A DNA stretch of 43,608 nucleotides from a candidate division KSB1 bacterium (GTDB taxonomy: Bacteria; Zhuqueibacterota; JdFR-76; DREG01). Shown here piece by piece: positions 28,864-37,771 of this stretch. The notes under the pieces are model-generated. The model made no database searches and was not told the DNA's origin. It saw only the letters and a program-made list of their open reading frames with translations. The stretch lies in contig JADFJB010000021.1 in assembly GCA_022566355.1 (NCBI GenBank), forward strand, positions 1 through 43,608, read 5' to 3'. The position numbers were made by a program, and so were the translations under genes. The first letter of the stretch is position 1. The number at the start of each line of letters is the position of its first letter.

Positions 28864-29493
28864 CTATTTTTTAAGAATTAATGCACGGTTATCATATATG
28901 CGGATTCGATCTTCAGCAAAAAGTTGAAGAGCTTTGGGGAATATCTCATGTTCTACTATCAGGACCCTGGCAGCCAAAGTTTCTTCCGTATCATTTTCTA
29001 AAACCGGAACCGACTTCTGGAGAATAATTGGACCGTGATCATAGATTTCATCCACAAGATGAACCGTCGCCCCTGAAATCTTACAACCCCGTTTAAGGAC
29101 GGCATTATGCACATGAACTCCATACATTCCTTCACCTCCGAATGATGGAAGCAGCACCGGGTGAATGTTTAATATCCTATTAGGGTAATAGTTAATCAAC
29201 TCAGGTGTTAGAAATTTGAGATAGCCCGCCAATACAACAAAATTAACTTTATATTTATTAAAGATTTTAACTATTTCCGCATCATATTCTTGAGGAGATG
29301 CGAAATTCTTCTTTGAAAGATATTCTGCTAGGATCCCACTTTGCGTTGCATAAAACAATACCCCCGCTGAATTTTTATTGGAGACCAGAACACAAACCTC
29401 AGCATCCAGTCTGCCTCTTTGAATTTCAGTCAAAATAGCTTTGAAATTTGATCCTCTTCCAGATGCCAGAACTCCTAATCGCAATTTAGCCAC
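28864..29493 (-). CDS. purN: Phosphoribosylglycinamide formyltransferase
   Basis: Formyl-tetrahydrofolate-dependent GAR transformylase of purine synthesis, 209 residues. VLASGRGSNFKAIL (8-21) binds the phosphate, and NIHPVLLPSFGG (109-120) supplies Asn109 and His111. HLVDEIYDHGPI (145-156) supplies Asp148, the third catalytic residue. All match the E. coli Asn106/His108/Asp144 set. It lies 44 nt after the LD-carboxypeptidase gene and upstream of purH; the window also carries purF, but not as one purine operon. The start is ATG. Confidence 0.95.
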   Translation of the reverse strand: MAKLRLGVLASGRGSNFKAILTEIQRGRLDAEVCVLVSNKNSAGVLFYATQSGILAEYLSKKNFASPQEYDAEIVKIFNKYKVNFVVLAGYLKFLTPELINYYPNRILNIHPVLLPSFGGEGMYGVHVHNAVLKRGCKISGATVHLVDEIYDHGPIILQKSVPVLENDTEETLAARVLIVEHEIFPKALQLFAEDRIRIYDNRALILKK

Positions 29494-29537
29494 AATTCGA
29501 TAATGTAATTATTTTGGGGGTGATAAATTTACTGCCA

Positions 29538-30482
29538 TCATCCTGTTTCAACAACTGTTTCCAACAATCTAACTTTGAGAATTTCCGTATCGATTTCAAC
29601 CTGGGCGCCTATTGGTATCGTTAATTTTTTTGCTTGATGACCATATTGAAACCCACAGACTACCGGTACGCTAAGGCCACCAAGATAATCATTAATGACC
29701 TCAGTAATACTTAAGCTTGGTTTTCCTTCTTCTGCTTCACAATCCAAAAATTGCCCGAGAATCACTCCATTAACCTGTTCGAAAACACCCATTAATTTTA
29801 GATGACTGAAATACCGATCTACTCGGTACGGTTCTTCGCCGACCTCTTCCAAAATCAAAATCGCACCATCAAAATCCGGTTGATAAGGAGTTCCCAAAAT
29901 GCTGACCAGCACACTCAAACAACCTCCTAATAACCGGCCGTTTGCCTTCCCGGGGACGATAATTTCAGGTGAAACAAATGAACCCTCCGGAAAATGATTG
30001 TCCGATTCATATGAGCTTAATATAGACCACATGTTTTTTTCTGTGAAAGGATCGATTCCCGTCATTTCGACGGCAACCATAGGTCCCGAGAATGTAATTA
30101 ATCCTGTTCGTCGCCAAATTGCTAATTGAATAGCCGTTAAATCACTATACCCCATCAGTATTTTGGGATTTTTACAAATCAAATCAAAATCCAAATTATC
30201 TAATAAGCGAGAAGTCCCATACCCGCCTCTGCTTGAAAAAATTGCTTTCACTTCTGGGTTACGAAACATAGAGTGAAGGTCATCCAACCTATCCTTATCA
30301 GTCCCGGCGAGATAACCATCTGAATCCTTTACATGATCACCAAAGACTACAGAATATCCGCAGTTCTTCAAATATCTTACCCCTTGGTTTAACTTTTCAG
30401 GTAGCATCGGACTTGCTAAAGACAGGACACCGATTTTGTCTCCCTTTAGTAAGGAAGGGGGCTTAATAGGAAGTATAGACAC
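29538..30482 (-). CDS. LD-carboxypeptidase (peptidase S66)
   Basis: Serine peptidase of family S66, 314 residues, that removes the terminal D-amino acid from tetrapeptide muropeptides during cell-wall recycling. The nucleophile elbow is MGYSDLTA with Ser113 by alignment with known S66 enzymes; IFSSRGGYGTSRLLD (81-95) is the conserved block before it. ILEEVGEEPYRVDR supplies the catalytic Glu and YGHQAKKLTIPIG the His. No signal peptide is visible, consistent with the cytoplasmic LdcA type. It lies 21 nt after the GWxTD gene and 44 nt before purN. Confidence 0.92.
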   Translation of the reverse strand: MSILPIKPPSLLKGDKIGVLSLASPMLPEKLNQGVRYLKNCGYSVVFGDHVKDSDGYLAGTDKDRLDDLHSMFRNPEVKAIFSSRGGYGTSRLLDNLDFDLICKNPKILMGYSDLTAIQLAIWRRTGLITFSGPMVAVEMTGIDPFTEKNMWSILSSYESDNHFPEGSFVSPEIIVPGKANGRLLGGCLSVLVSILGTPYQPDFDGAILILEEVGEEPYRVDRYFSHLKLMGVFEQVNGVILGQFLDCEAEEGKPSLSITEVINDYLGGLSVPVVCGFQYGHQAKKLTIPIGAQVEIDTEILKVRLLETVVETG

Positions 30483-30503
30483 TTGCTCTTGATTGATTGT
30501 AAA

Positions 30504-31799
30504 CTAACGATCTCTATATAATTCTTCAGGATTTAATAATTGGAACTCACCCAGTCCATAATAATCAGCAAAAATGAATTGACGATTCCTTTCAAAATAA
30601 TACCATTGCTCGTACGCATGAATTTGTCTAGCTGAATAAATGGAAGCTTGTGCATTAAACGGCTCCCTGTCGACATCATTGGGCGCGCCAAACAAAACAT
30701 AAACCATACCCATATCAGACTTCCACCCTGGACGCATAACGGAAAAATGAGCATTTGAATACGCTATTCGTCTATAATATTCATCCATTAACTCGTTGGT
30801 TGGGGTACCCGGGGTTGGATCTTTTTTAGCCCAAAATTCCTCGAATAGTTTTTGTTTTTTTTGTGGAGGCGCTCTTTTAATTTTATCAACTTCTTGCCTG
30901 TCGGTCAAGTATTGCATTTGCGATATTGATTCTTCTAAATTTTCCAGCAGATATAAAGAGCCTTGCATAACCTGGCGCAGAATATACCTTTTAACTTCTA
31001 TTCGATTTTTGCTTGTCTTTATTTTTAGAGATAGAGTGTATCTTCCTGAACTTAAAACCGACTGAGAAAAAGGAATATAAACTTCAGTACGAAATTCTTT
31101 TTTTAGTTGTTTAAATTTACCTTTTTCAAGCTGCTTATTACGAAAATCCAACAAAGCATATTCTATTTCAAAGTCACCTTGAGTTTTACTATAAATTTCA
31201 AACATAGTAACGAGAAAATTCTGATCATCTTTTAGGTTGTCTGAAAACTGATCTTTAAGCCACTCTATTTTATTTGAATTTAGGATTTGGGAATTTAACA
31301 AAAACAAATCGCTAACACTAAGTTCCTGGCTGTTAAAATCCTCCATTTTTATTTTCCGGCTAAATTCACCGGTATTTTTAGAATCCAAATCTGTTACTTG
31401 ACAAAGAAAATTATATTCCCCCGGGGCTGCTTCAACGGAAATATTGAATTGACTATAGATTAAATTAGAATTTGTACTATCATAATTAGAAGTGATTGCA
31501 GCTTTTTTATATGTCTTTGCAAAAACCTGTTCTTCATCTTGATTCCGGAGAATGATCGTCAGTTCAACTTCCGCCCGGTATTCTTTATTTTTCTTCTTAA
31601 GAAATTGCAATTCATCATAGGGTATATTTACCTTAACAACTAAAGCACTCATATCGTCATCCCCAGCAACATTTTGGATATTGATTGTGAATTGGGGAGA
31701 GCCTTGTACCCTGGAACTTGTAAGTATTTGCGCTAACAGTGCAGACGTAGTAAAGAGTGACACTATAAATCCGATGAGAACAATTCTATTTATTTTCAT
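30504..31799 (-). CDS. GWxTD-domain secreted protein (GWKSD variant)
   Basis: Protein of 431 residues with a signal peptide (about 1-23, ending LLAQ). The C-terminal third has RPGWKSDMGMVYVLFGAPND, the defining motif of the GWxTD domain, here with Ser instead of Thr. The EQWYYF and FIFADYYGLGEFQLL stretches that follow are also usual. The rest (about 30-320) is beta-rich, with repeated extracellular-domain-like strands. The family is common in FCB-related lineages such as Calditrichota and Ignavibacteria, and its function is unknown as far as I know. GGAGGA lies about 10 bases before the ATG. It lies 134 nt from the ftsY stop and 21 nt before the LD-carboxypeptidase, so an envelope role is a reasonable guess. 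Confidence 0.85.
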   Translation of the reverse strand: MKINRIVLIGFIVSLFTTSALLAQILTSSRVQGSPQFTINIQNVAGDDDMSALVVKVNIPYDELQFLKKKNKEYRAEVELTIILRNQDEEQVFAKTYKKAAITSNYDSTNSNLIYSQFNISVEAAPGEYNFLCQVTDLDSKNTGEFSRKIKMEDFNSQELSVSDLFLLNSQILNSNKIEWLKDQFSDNLKDDQNFLVTMFEIYSKTQGDFEIEYALLDFRNKQLEKGKFKQLKKEFRTEVYIPFSQSVLSSGRYTLSLKIKTSKNRIEVKRYILRQVMQGSLYLLENLEESISQMQYLTDRQEVDKIKRAPPQKKQKLFEEFWAKKDPTPGTPTNELMDEYYRRIAYSNAHFSVMRPGWKSDMGMVYVLFGAPNDVDREPFNAQASIYSARQIHAYEQWYYFERNRQFIFADYYGLGEFQLLNPEELYRDR

Positions 31800-31933
31800 T
31801 TTTTCATTCCTCCTCCCGGTACTTCCCGGAAGATTTGTATGAGTAATATTTTATTCTTGCTTTAATATCGGGAAACCATAAAAATAATTTCATTCTTTTA
31901 TTCTAAAAACATTTTGATTTGAATATTTTATAA

Positions 31934-32869
31934 TCACTTAAAAGCTGGATCGAATATAGCATCTACAAATGAATTTGAATCAAACGGTTCAAGATCGTCT
32001 ATTTGTTCGCCAAGGCCAATAAATTTTATTGGAATTTTAAAATCATTTGCGATTCCAATGACAACTCCACCTTTAGCTGTTCCATCAAGTTTGGTTAAAA
32101 CAAGACCTGTAAGGTTTATGGCATTGCCAAACTCCTCAACCTGCCGCCTGGCGTTTTGGCCGGTTGTGCCATCCAAAACCAACAACCTTTCGTGGGGTGC
32201 ATTGGGTATTTGCTTGGCAATAACACGATCTACTTTTTTCAATTCTTCCATGAGGTTTGTTTTTGTGTGGAGACGACCGGCAGTATCCACAATTACGACA
32301 TCGATATCCCTCGCGAGTGATGCGCTAATAGCATCATAAGCAACAGATGCGGCGTCTGCACCCTCATCCTGACGAACAATTTGACTTCCGGAACGCTTCG
32401 CCCAAATCTCCAATTGATCCGATGCAGCAGCACGAAAAGTATCGGCAGCAGCGACAAGCACCCGTTTATCCTTTTTCTTAAAATTTAGCGCAAGTTTTCC
32501 GATGGTAGTCGTTTTACCTGTACCATTAACACCAACAACCATTATCACGTAAGGTTTGGCATTCACCATAAAAAAATCAGGGCTGGTTTCATGATTATTG
32601 CTATTCAACAACCCTTTTATCTCCTCCCGCAATATTCCATGTACTTCTTGCGATTCGGTTATCCGACCCTGCTTGACACGACTACGAACACCATCAATAA
32701 TACTTAATGTTGTATCAATTCCTACATCACTCGTTATTAATATCTCTTCGATCTCTTCGAACAGTTCTTCGTCTATTTTGGGTTTTAACGATATGGTGCT
32801 TTGAAGTTTGTTAAATAAACCAGTACGGGTTTTACTTAATTTTGAACGAAGTTTATTGAAAAGTGCCAT
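31934..32869 (-). CDS. ftsY: FtsY, signal recognition particle receptor GTPase
   Basis: SRP receptor that delivers ribosome-nascent chains to the Sec translocon. It has 311 residues, mostly the NG domain, so the acidic A domain of E. coli FtsY is absent; short FtsY forms with an amphipathic N-terminus are common outside proteobacteria. The N domain spans about 10-90. The G domain has VGVNGTGKTTTIGKLA (112-127), DTFRAAASDQL, DTAGRL, TKLDGTAKGG and the closing FIGLGEQIDDLEPF, which distinguishes FtsY from Ffh. It is divergent from the plus-strand deacetylase, with 249 bases between the starts. Confidence 0.96.
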   Translation of the reverse strand: MALFNKLRSKLSKTRTGLFNKLQSTISLKPKIDEELFEEIEEILITSDVGIDTTLSIIDGVRSRVKQGRITESQEVHGILREEIKGLLNSNNHETSPDFFMVNAKPYVIMVVGVNGTGKTTTIGKLALNFKKKDKRVLVAAADTFRAAASDQLEIWAKRSGSQIVRQDEGADAASVAYDAISASLARDIDVVIVDTAGRLHTKTNLMEELKKVDRVIAKQIPNAPHERLLVLDGTTGQNARRQVEEFGNAINLTGLVLTKLDGTAKGGVVIGIANDFKIPIKFIGLGEQIDDLEPFDSNSFVDAIFDPAFK

Positions 32870-33023
32870 AAAAAACGATGATTATATGTCAGTATTTATA
32901 AATTTTATTATTTTAAATCTCAAAAAATGGTCGGATCTTGAATGTTTACTAAAAATTATTGCGGAATTTTAATTTCAATAGTGATTTATTGAATTGCAAT
33001 TTAATCTCTTAAAATAATACCTA

Positions 33024-33053
33024 TTGTCAAACCATTTAACTTTAATTTATAAA
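33024..33053 (+). promoter_or_regulatory. Candidate sigma-70-like promoter for the plus-strand deacetylase
   Basis: TTGTCA (33024-33029) and TATAAA (33048-33053) are separated by 18 bases, about 65 bases before the ATG at 33119. It lies in the very AT-rich divergent region between ftsY and the deacetylase; the same region must also hold the ftsY promoter, which I could not place. A second A/T-rich box at 33102-33112 is too close to the start to judge. Confidence 0.4.
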
Positions 33054-33118
33054 AAATGATTCCAAATCCAAAAATAAAAAAATCCTAATTAAAATAATTA
33101 TATATTATACCCATAACA

Positions 33119-33820
33119 ATGAAAAAAGTATTACGAAAAACACTGAACGACATCAGTTATTTTATAGGATTGGAACGTTTTGGCTTTCTGTTATCAAAGC
33201 GAGTATTTTGGCGGGCCGATACAAAAAGAAAAGTCATTGCCCTTACTTTTGACGATGGACCTAATCCAATCTTCACACCTCAAATCCTTGAAATCCTCGA
33301 CGATTTTGCCGTTCACGCTACATTTTTTTTGATCGGGTCAAATGTAAACTTACAGCCTAGGTTAACTAAACAAATCTTTAATTCTGGACATCAAATAGGC
33401 AATCATACTTTCACCCATCCTACTTTAACTAAACTAGGGAATGGCCAGATCGAATCAGAGATTCTGGAGACAAAAAAAGCAATAGAAAATATCTGTAGTG
33501 TAACTACCCTTTTGATGAGACCGCCTTATGGGCTTTTTAACAGGAAAGTGCTGGCCATTACAGCGAACACCAATCATAAAGCTGTGATTGGCGATGTTTA
33601 TCCGCGGGACACCGCTTTGCCCGGTACTCAAAAATTAGTTTCAAGGGTTTTAAAACGAACTCGATGTGGCAGTGTTATTATTTTACACGATGGCGCACCA
33701 TCTGAAAAAATAAGTCGACTCCAGACAGTGGAGGGATTAAGAAAATTGATTCCTACTTTGCAAGAGAGAGGCTTCCGTTTCGTAAGTTTACCTGAGTTAA
33801 TGGATATCGATCATACCTAA
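33119..33820 (+). CDS. Polysaccharide deacetylase (CE4/NodB domain)
   Basis: Compact NodB-type deacetylase of 233 residues, the only plus-strand gene here. All family motifs are present: LTFDDGPNP (42-50, catalytic Asp and metal Asp), HTFTHP (96-101, metal histidines), MRPPYG (133-138) and VIILHDG near the C-terminus. There is no clear signal peptide or membrane helix before the domain; the first 38 residues are basic. It could act in the cytoplasm, leave by an unrecognised route, or have a different start. Its TAA overlaps the TAG of the converging GGR-like gene. No Shine-Dalgarno is visible before the ATG. Confidence 0.88.
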   Translation: MKKVLRKTLNDISYFIGLERFGFLLSKRVFWRADTKRKVIALTFDDGPNPIFTPQILEILDDFAVHATFFLIGSNVNLQPRLTKQIFNSGHQIGNHTFTHPTLTKLGNGQIESEILETKKAIENICSVTTLLMRPPYGLFNRKVLAITANTNHKAVIGDVYPRDTALPGTQKLVSRVLKRTRCGSVIILHDGAPSEKISRLQTVEGLRKLIPTLQERGFRFVSLPELMDIDHT

Positions 33821-35016
33821 CTTAGCTTTAAATTTTGTTTGATCACATCTTTAAAAACCAGCACAGCATCTTTTACTAAATGCGGATGTTTGAACAAAAC
33901 CATTTTCATGAACTTGATCACATTTTTACGGGATTCGGTTAGATTTGCTACTGATTCAGCAATTTCATTGAGATCCTCATCTGTAAATTGGCTAATTGTT
34001 TCTTTTAGCCGGTAAAAAATAGTATGAACATTCCCCTCGGCTTTATACCACTCACGTTCATATTGCAGTAGGAATTCTTTTGAATAATCTCCTTTTTTTA
34101 CGGCCTTAGCTGCCGTTATACCCGCTAATTTACCGCCAATCATCCCACTTATAATGCCTCCACCGGAAAGCGGATTTACTTGTCTCGCAGCATCACCCGC
34201 CAAAAGCAACCCAGGTGCAACGATTTGCTTTAGAGTTTTAGCACAGGGAACACATCCCATGGTAGTGTTTAATTTTTTGGCATTTGGATAATATTTCATT
34301 ATAAAGCGATCCAAATTTGATTTGGCGGATTCCTCCCTGGCATATTGTCCAGCAACACCCAATCCCACATTGGCCACTCCCTCTCCACGTGGAAAAACCC
34401 ATAAATATCCTCCCGGCGAGTAGTTTTCAGAAAAATAAAAATCGCAGGTGGTTGGCTTAAATTCAGCATCCGTTAAAATATATTGAATGACAGATTCAAA
34501 ATCTTTGAGTTTTAGTTGGGTATGGATTCCCCCCCATCGCCCAACTCGAGATTCCGAACCATCTGCTCCAATCACCACTTTACTAGACACTTCGTATTTC
34601 TTATTCTCGGAAATAAAACTTACGCCATTAATCGAGCCATTATTGTGAAGCAAGCCAGTCACACAAGCTCTGGTTCGAATTTCTGCTCCTGCTAAAGCGG
34701 CCCTTTCGGCAATATAATGATCAAAAACTTTTCTATTTAAAATGAATCCTATCTCCCCCCCTACAAATTTCAATTTTGTTCCATTTGAAGAGATTAGGTT
34801 TACTGCATTAATGGGTGTTTGAATATGTTGAGGTTTTGGTTCAAAAAATAACCTGAGGCCGTCGGCCCCTACACCTTCGGCACAGCGAACTGGGACACCG
34901 ATATCCCGGCCTTTTTCCAGGAGTAAAACAGATGCACCATTTTTCGCTACAAATTCAGCTGCAGTTGAACCTGCCGGCCCACCTCCCACAATCACAACAT
35001 CAAAGTTTTCTTTCAT
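33817..35016 (-). CDS. Geranylgeranyl reductase-family FAD oxidoreductase
   Basis: Flavoprotein of 399 residues. [20 protein letters not shown] (7-26) is the dinucleotide-binding motif, [12 protein letters not shown] the mid FAD motif and [18 protein letters not shown] the C-terminal FAD motif typical of the geranylgeranyl reductase (GGR) family. This family saturates isoprenoid chains of archaeal lipids, chlorophyll phytyl groups or quinones, with reduced ferredoxin or NADPH as donor. Its ATG overlaps the ferredoxin stop (ATGA, 35013-35016), and the UbiA gene is immediately upstream, so the three probably act together on a prenylated molecule. The precise substrate is not readable. CVPC before the FAD motif could be redox-active (speculative). 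Confidence 0.85.
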   Translation of the reverse strand: MKENFDVVIVGGGPAGSTAAEFVAKNGASVLLLEKGRDIGVPVRCAEGVGADGLRLFFEPKPQHIQTPINAVNLISSNGTKLKFVGGEIGFILNRKVFDHYIAERAALAGAEIRTRACVTGLLHNNGSINGVSFISENKKYEVSSKVVIGADGSESRVGRWGGIHTQLKLKDFESVIQYILTDAEFKPTTCDFYFSENYSPGGYLWVFPRGEGVANVGLGVAGQYAREESAKSNLDRFIMKYYPNAKKLNTTMGCVPCAKTLKQIVAPGLLLAGDAARQVNPLSGGGIISGMIGGKLAGITAAKAVKKGDYSKEFLLQYEREWYKAEGNVHTIFYRLKETISQFTDEDLNEIAESVANLTESRKNVIKFMKMVLFKHPHLVKDAVLVFKDVIKQNLKLS

Positions 35017-35195
35017 GCCGCTTTTTCCACGTACTCAAGGACCTCAATGGGACAAACCCAAACACATAATTTACAGTTTGTGCATTTTTCATGAACGATG
35101 ACTATTTCTGCTTCATAAAGCTCAATGCAATCCGGCGGGCATATCGCCACACAAGCGCCACAAAAATCACAAGAATTTTCCTTGATGTTAATCAT
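35013..35195 (-). CDS. 2[4Fe-4S] ferredoxin
   Basis: Small ferredoxin of 60 residues with two cluster motifs. Cys9, Cys12, Cys15 and Cys19 form the first CxxCxxCxxxCP set, and Cys38, Cys41, Cys44 and Cys48 the second, each followed by Pro. An extra Cys lies at 23. It overlaps the UbiA stop by 8 nt and the GGR-like start by 4 nt, a strong sign of coupled translation. It probably supplies low-potential electrons to the GGR-like flavoprotein; this is inference from the pairing, not from a binding motif. Confidence 0.9.
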   Translation of the reverse strand: MINIKENSCDFCGACVAICPPDCIELYEAEIVIVHEKCTNCKLCVWVCPIEVLEYVEKAA

Positions 35196-36153
35196 TCAAC
35201 ACCTCTGAAATATGTGAGAAATTGGGATAATTTAGTTGAAACCGATTCCGATAATACCATTTCGATAAAAAAAATATTCCTAACATCAAAACTGCATATG
35301 CAGGGAATAATAATACGACTGCTAATGATAAAAATAAGATCGCAAATCTAGTTGCTTGAATGATACTGCTTAGATCGTCTTTAAAAAGAAGTTTGACAAA
35401 AAATGGTAAAACCGCAAGCGCAGGAAAAAGTATCAAAAAATCCATAAACAAAATAGCCAAAATTAGACAAGCAATTTCCAACAGCAGTGCCGTTAAAATC
35501 GTTGTGCGCAAATCAAATTTTACTGCAAATGTAATTTTGCCAACGTGCTGATCACCAATCTTATCGGGCATCGTTGTTAAAAGATAAACAGCGCCAATGG
35601 CAAACATATAAGGAACTGCGTTGATAATTGTTTCTAAGGTTAGCATAGCCGTAATTTGCCAGCCAATCATAAATGTTAATAAACCACCAATCAAATTAAC
35701 AAGTAATCCAGCAATCGGCCTGTCTTTCCATAAAAATGGCGGAAGACTGTAACCAATGCCAGTTACAAGAAAAAGCGCAAAACAAAGCATTACCAAATGA
35801 ATATCCTTTTGTACTGCAAAAAAGAAGGCAAGGAGAATACAAACCGTAGTTACACTAATTGCAGTTTTTCTCGACACCATTCCATCTGCTAAAAGAAACA
35901 GTTTGTTATTTTTTTGATCGCTTTGGATATCAGTAAATTGGTTGATAATAAAAACGGACGCCATAAGCATTGTAATTGAAAGAAACGACCTCCAAAAAGC
36001 AGAATCAGTGAAATGGGATTGAATCAATTGCCATTGGGAACTATCAAAATTATTGGATATTAACTGTGGATTGATAAACCCTGCTAATAGGATTGTCCAG
36101 ACCGGAAATAATAATACAGGCCGGGTTAGAAATATGTAATCGAATATCTTGAT
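35188..36153 (-). CDS. UbiA-family prenyltransferase, apparent ATC start
   Basis: Integral membrane prenyltransferase with about nine hydrophobic helices. The first Asp-rich motif is NQFTDIQSD, a variant of NDxxDxxxD, and the second is DKIGDQHVGKITFAVKF. The first standard start is TTG at 36027 (279 residues), but that drops a helix. The same frame continues upstream without a stop for 46 codons and reads KIFDYIFLTRPVLLFPVWT, the usual UbiA N-terminus. No ATG, GTG, TTG or CTG lies in that extension. AGAGAGGA sits four bases before ATC at 36151-36153, so I place the start there, giving 321 residues; a base error in an ATG would look the same. It heads the ferredoxin/GGR-like trio; substrate unknown. 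Confidence 0.75.
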   Translation of the reverse strand: MKIFDYIFLTRPVLLFPVWTILLAGFINPQLISNNFDSSQWQLIQSHFTDSAFWRSFLSITMLMASVFIINQFTDIQSDQKNNKLFLLADGMVSRKTAISVTTVCILLAFFFAVQKDIHLVMLCFALFLVTGIGYSLPPFLWKDRPIAGLLVNLIGGLLTFMIGWQITAMLTLETIINAVPYMFAIGAVYLLTTMPDKIGDQHVGKITFAVKFDLRTTILTALLLEIACLILAILFMDFLILFPALAVLPFFVKLLFKDDLSSIIQATRFAILFLSLAVVLLFPAYAVLMLGIFFLSKWYYRNRFQLNYPNFSHISEVLND

Positions 36154-36238
36154 GCGGTCCTCTCTTTACCCGGAAAACTAATGATTGTGCATGAAAAAGG
36201 CAAGTATTTGTTAATGGAGAAAGAAAATTCTATTTCAA

Positions 36239-37669
36239 TTATATTTCTTGAATAGTGACTTCCTTTTCAATATCCGATTCCTCAAATTTTTCTTCAACCG
36301 GAATGGGATAGTTGCCACTGAAACAAGCTGTACAATAACCAAGTTCTCCATTAGGTACCGAATCCAGTAACTCTTCTAGTGTCAAATATTCGAGACTATC
36401 TACACCTAAATATTCCCGAATCTCTTCTGTCTCCATTCTGTCAGCAATTAATTCACCCTGGGAAGGGAAATCCATACCATAATAACAGGGATGTTTAATT
36501 GGAGGCGAAGAAACCCGAATATGTACCTCCCTTGCACCGGCTTTTCTCAACATTTTGACTAAATGCTTTATAGTTGTTCCGCGAACAATGGAATCATCTA
36601 CCAATACGACCCTTCGATCTTTCAATACACCCCCCACATCATTAAACTTTAACCTTACATGGAAATCACGGGTCTTTTGCGACGGTTGAATAAACGTCCG
36701 TCCGATATAATGATTGCGAATTAATCCTATATCGAATTTTATGTCACTGCGACGTGAATAACCAATCGCTGCAGTATTACTCGAATCCGGAACACTGATG
36801 ACTATATCCGCATCAACAGAATGGCCAATCGCCAGGTTCTTGCCTAATTTTCGTCGTGCCTTATCAACATACTCTCCGAATATTCGACTGTCAGGACGAG
36901 AAAAATAAACAAATTCAAAAATGCAATGTGCCGGTTTCACCGGCTCAGAAATACGGGTACTAAATTCTCCTTTTTGGTTAAAACAAATCAATTCACCGGG
37001 TTTCACATCACGCAGGTAATCAGCGCCGATAAGATCCAAAGCACAAGTTTCGGAAGCGGCGATAATTGTATTTCCAATTTTTCCTAATGCCAATGGACGA
37101 ACCCCATATGGATCCCTTGCTACAATAAGTTCATTTCGAGTTAGAAAAACAAGAGAAAAAGCGCCTTTAACCTGGCGTAATGCATCCAATAATTGTTCAA
37201 CTATTCCATTCTTCTTCGACCGTGCAGCAAGATGCAGGATCACCTCGCTATCATTAGTGGTTTGAAATATTGAACCTGAATTCTCAAGCTCTCTACGAAG
37301 CGATTTATAATTTGTCAGATTACCATTATGAGCTATTGCCAGCGAACCTTGTTTGCTTTTGACTAAAATCGGTTGTGAATTAAGGAGAGTACTAGAACCG
37401 GTTGTTGAATAACGGTTGTGTCCAACAGCAATATGGCCCTTCAGCCCAGATAATATGTTCGGATCATTAAAGATATCGTTTACCAAGCCTGTACCAATAT
37501 GTCGATAAACCTGGTCTCCATCAGTGGTTACAATTCCACTTGCTTCCTGACCTCTATGTTGTAATGCATGAAGTCCCAAATAGGCCAATTCTGAAGCATT
37601 TGCACCGCCATAAATACCCATTATGCCACAATTCTCACGAGGTTTGTCTATACAAGTATTTTGATTCAT
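36239..37669 (-). CDS. purF: Amidophosphoribosyltransferase
   Basis: First committed enzyme of purine synthesis: glutamine and PRPP give 5-phosphoribosylamine. It has 476 residues. The N-terminal nucleophile is Cys14 in ENCGIMGIYG, after a 13-residue propeptide that must be removed. The glutaminase domain has HRGQEASGI and VGHNRYSTTG. RRVVLVDDSIVRGTT is the PRPP-binding motif. Cysteines in HCIFEFVYFSRPDS, HPCYYGMDFPS and GYCTACFSGNYP match the [4Fe-4S] type seen in B. subtilis PurF. A candidate control element was not found in the 100-base upstream gap. Confidence 0.97.
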   Translation of the reverse strand: MNQNTCIDKPRENCGIMGIYGGANASELAYLGLHALQHRGQEASGIVTTDGDQVYRHIGTGLVNDIFNDPNILSGLKGHIAVGHNRYSTTGSSTLLNSQPILVKSKQGSLAIAHNGNLTNYKSLRRELENSGSIFQTTNDSEVILHLAARSKKNGIVEQLLDALRQVKGAFSLVFLTRNELIVARDPYGVRPLALGKIGNTIIAASETCALDLIGADYLRDVKPGELICFNQKGEFSTRISEPVKPAHCIFEFVYFSRPDSRIFGEYVDKARRKLGKNLAIGHSVDADIVISVPDSSNTAAIGYSRRSDIKFDIGLIRNHYIGRTFIQPSQKTRDFHVRLKFNDVGGVLKDRRVVLVDDSIVRGTTIKHLVKMLRKAGAREVHIRVSSPPIKHPCYYGMDFPSQGELIADRMETEEIREYLGVDSLEYLTLEELLDSVPNGELGYCTACFSGNYPIPVEEKFEESDIEKEVTIQEI

Positions 37670-37771
37670 AGATTTAAGCTATTTTTCGTGTTCTTATTTA
37701 TTTTATAAAAAACAATTAAAATAAATTAACTAATTTTTCAGTATAATTCAAAACTATTTTCATTGATTCAG

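Noticed and set aside
30533-30754. Minus-strand 73-residue frame overlapping the GWxTD gene
   Set aside because: It lies wholly in another frame of a well-supported gene.
31800-31825. Short hairpin near the GWxTD ribosome binding site
   Set aside because: Only about a 5-bp CCGG-type stem with one G:U pair; too weak to call a regulatory element.
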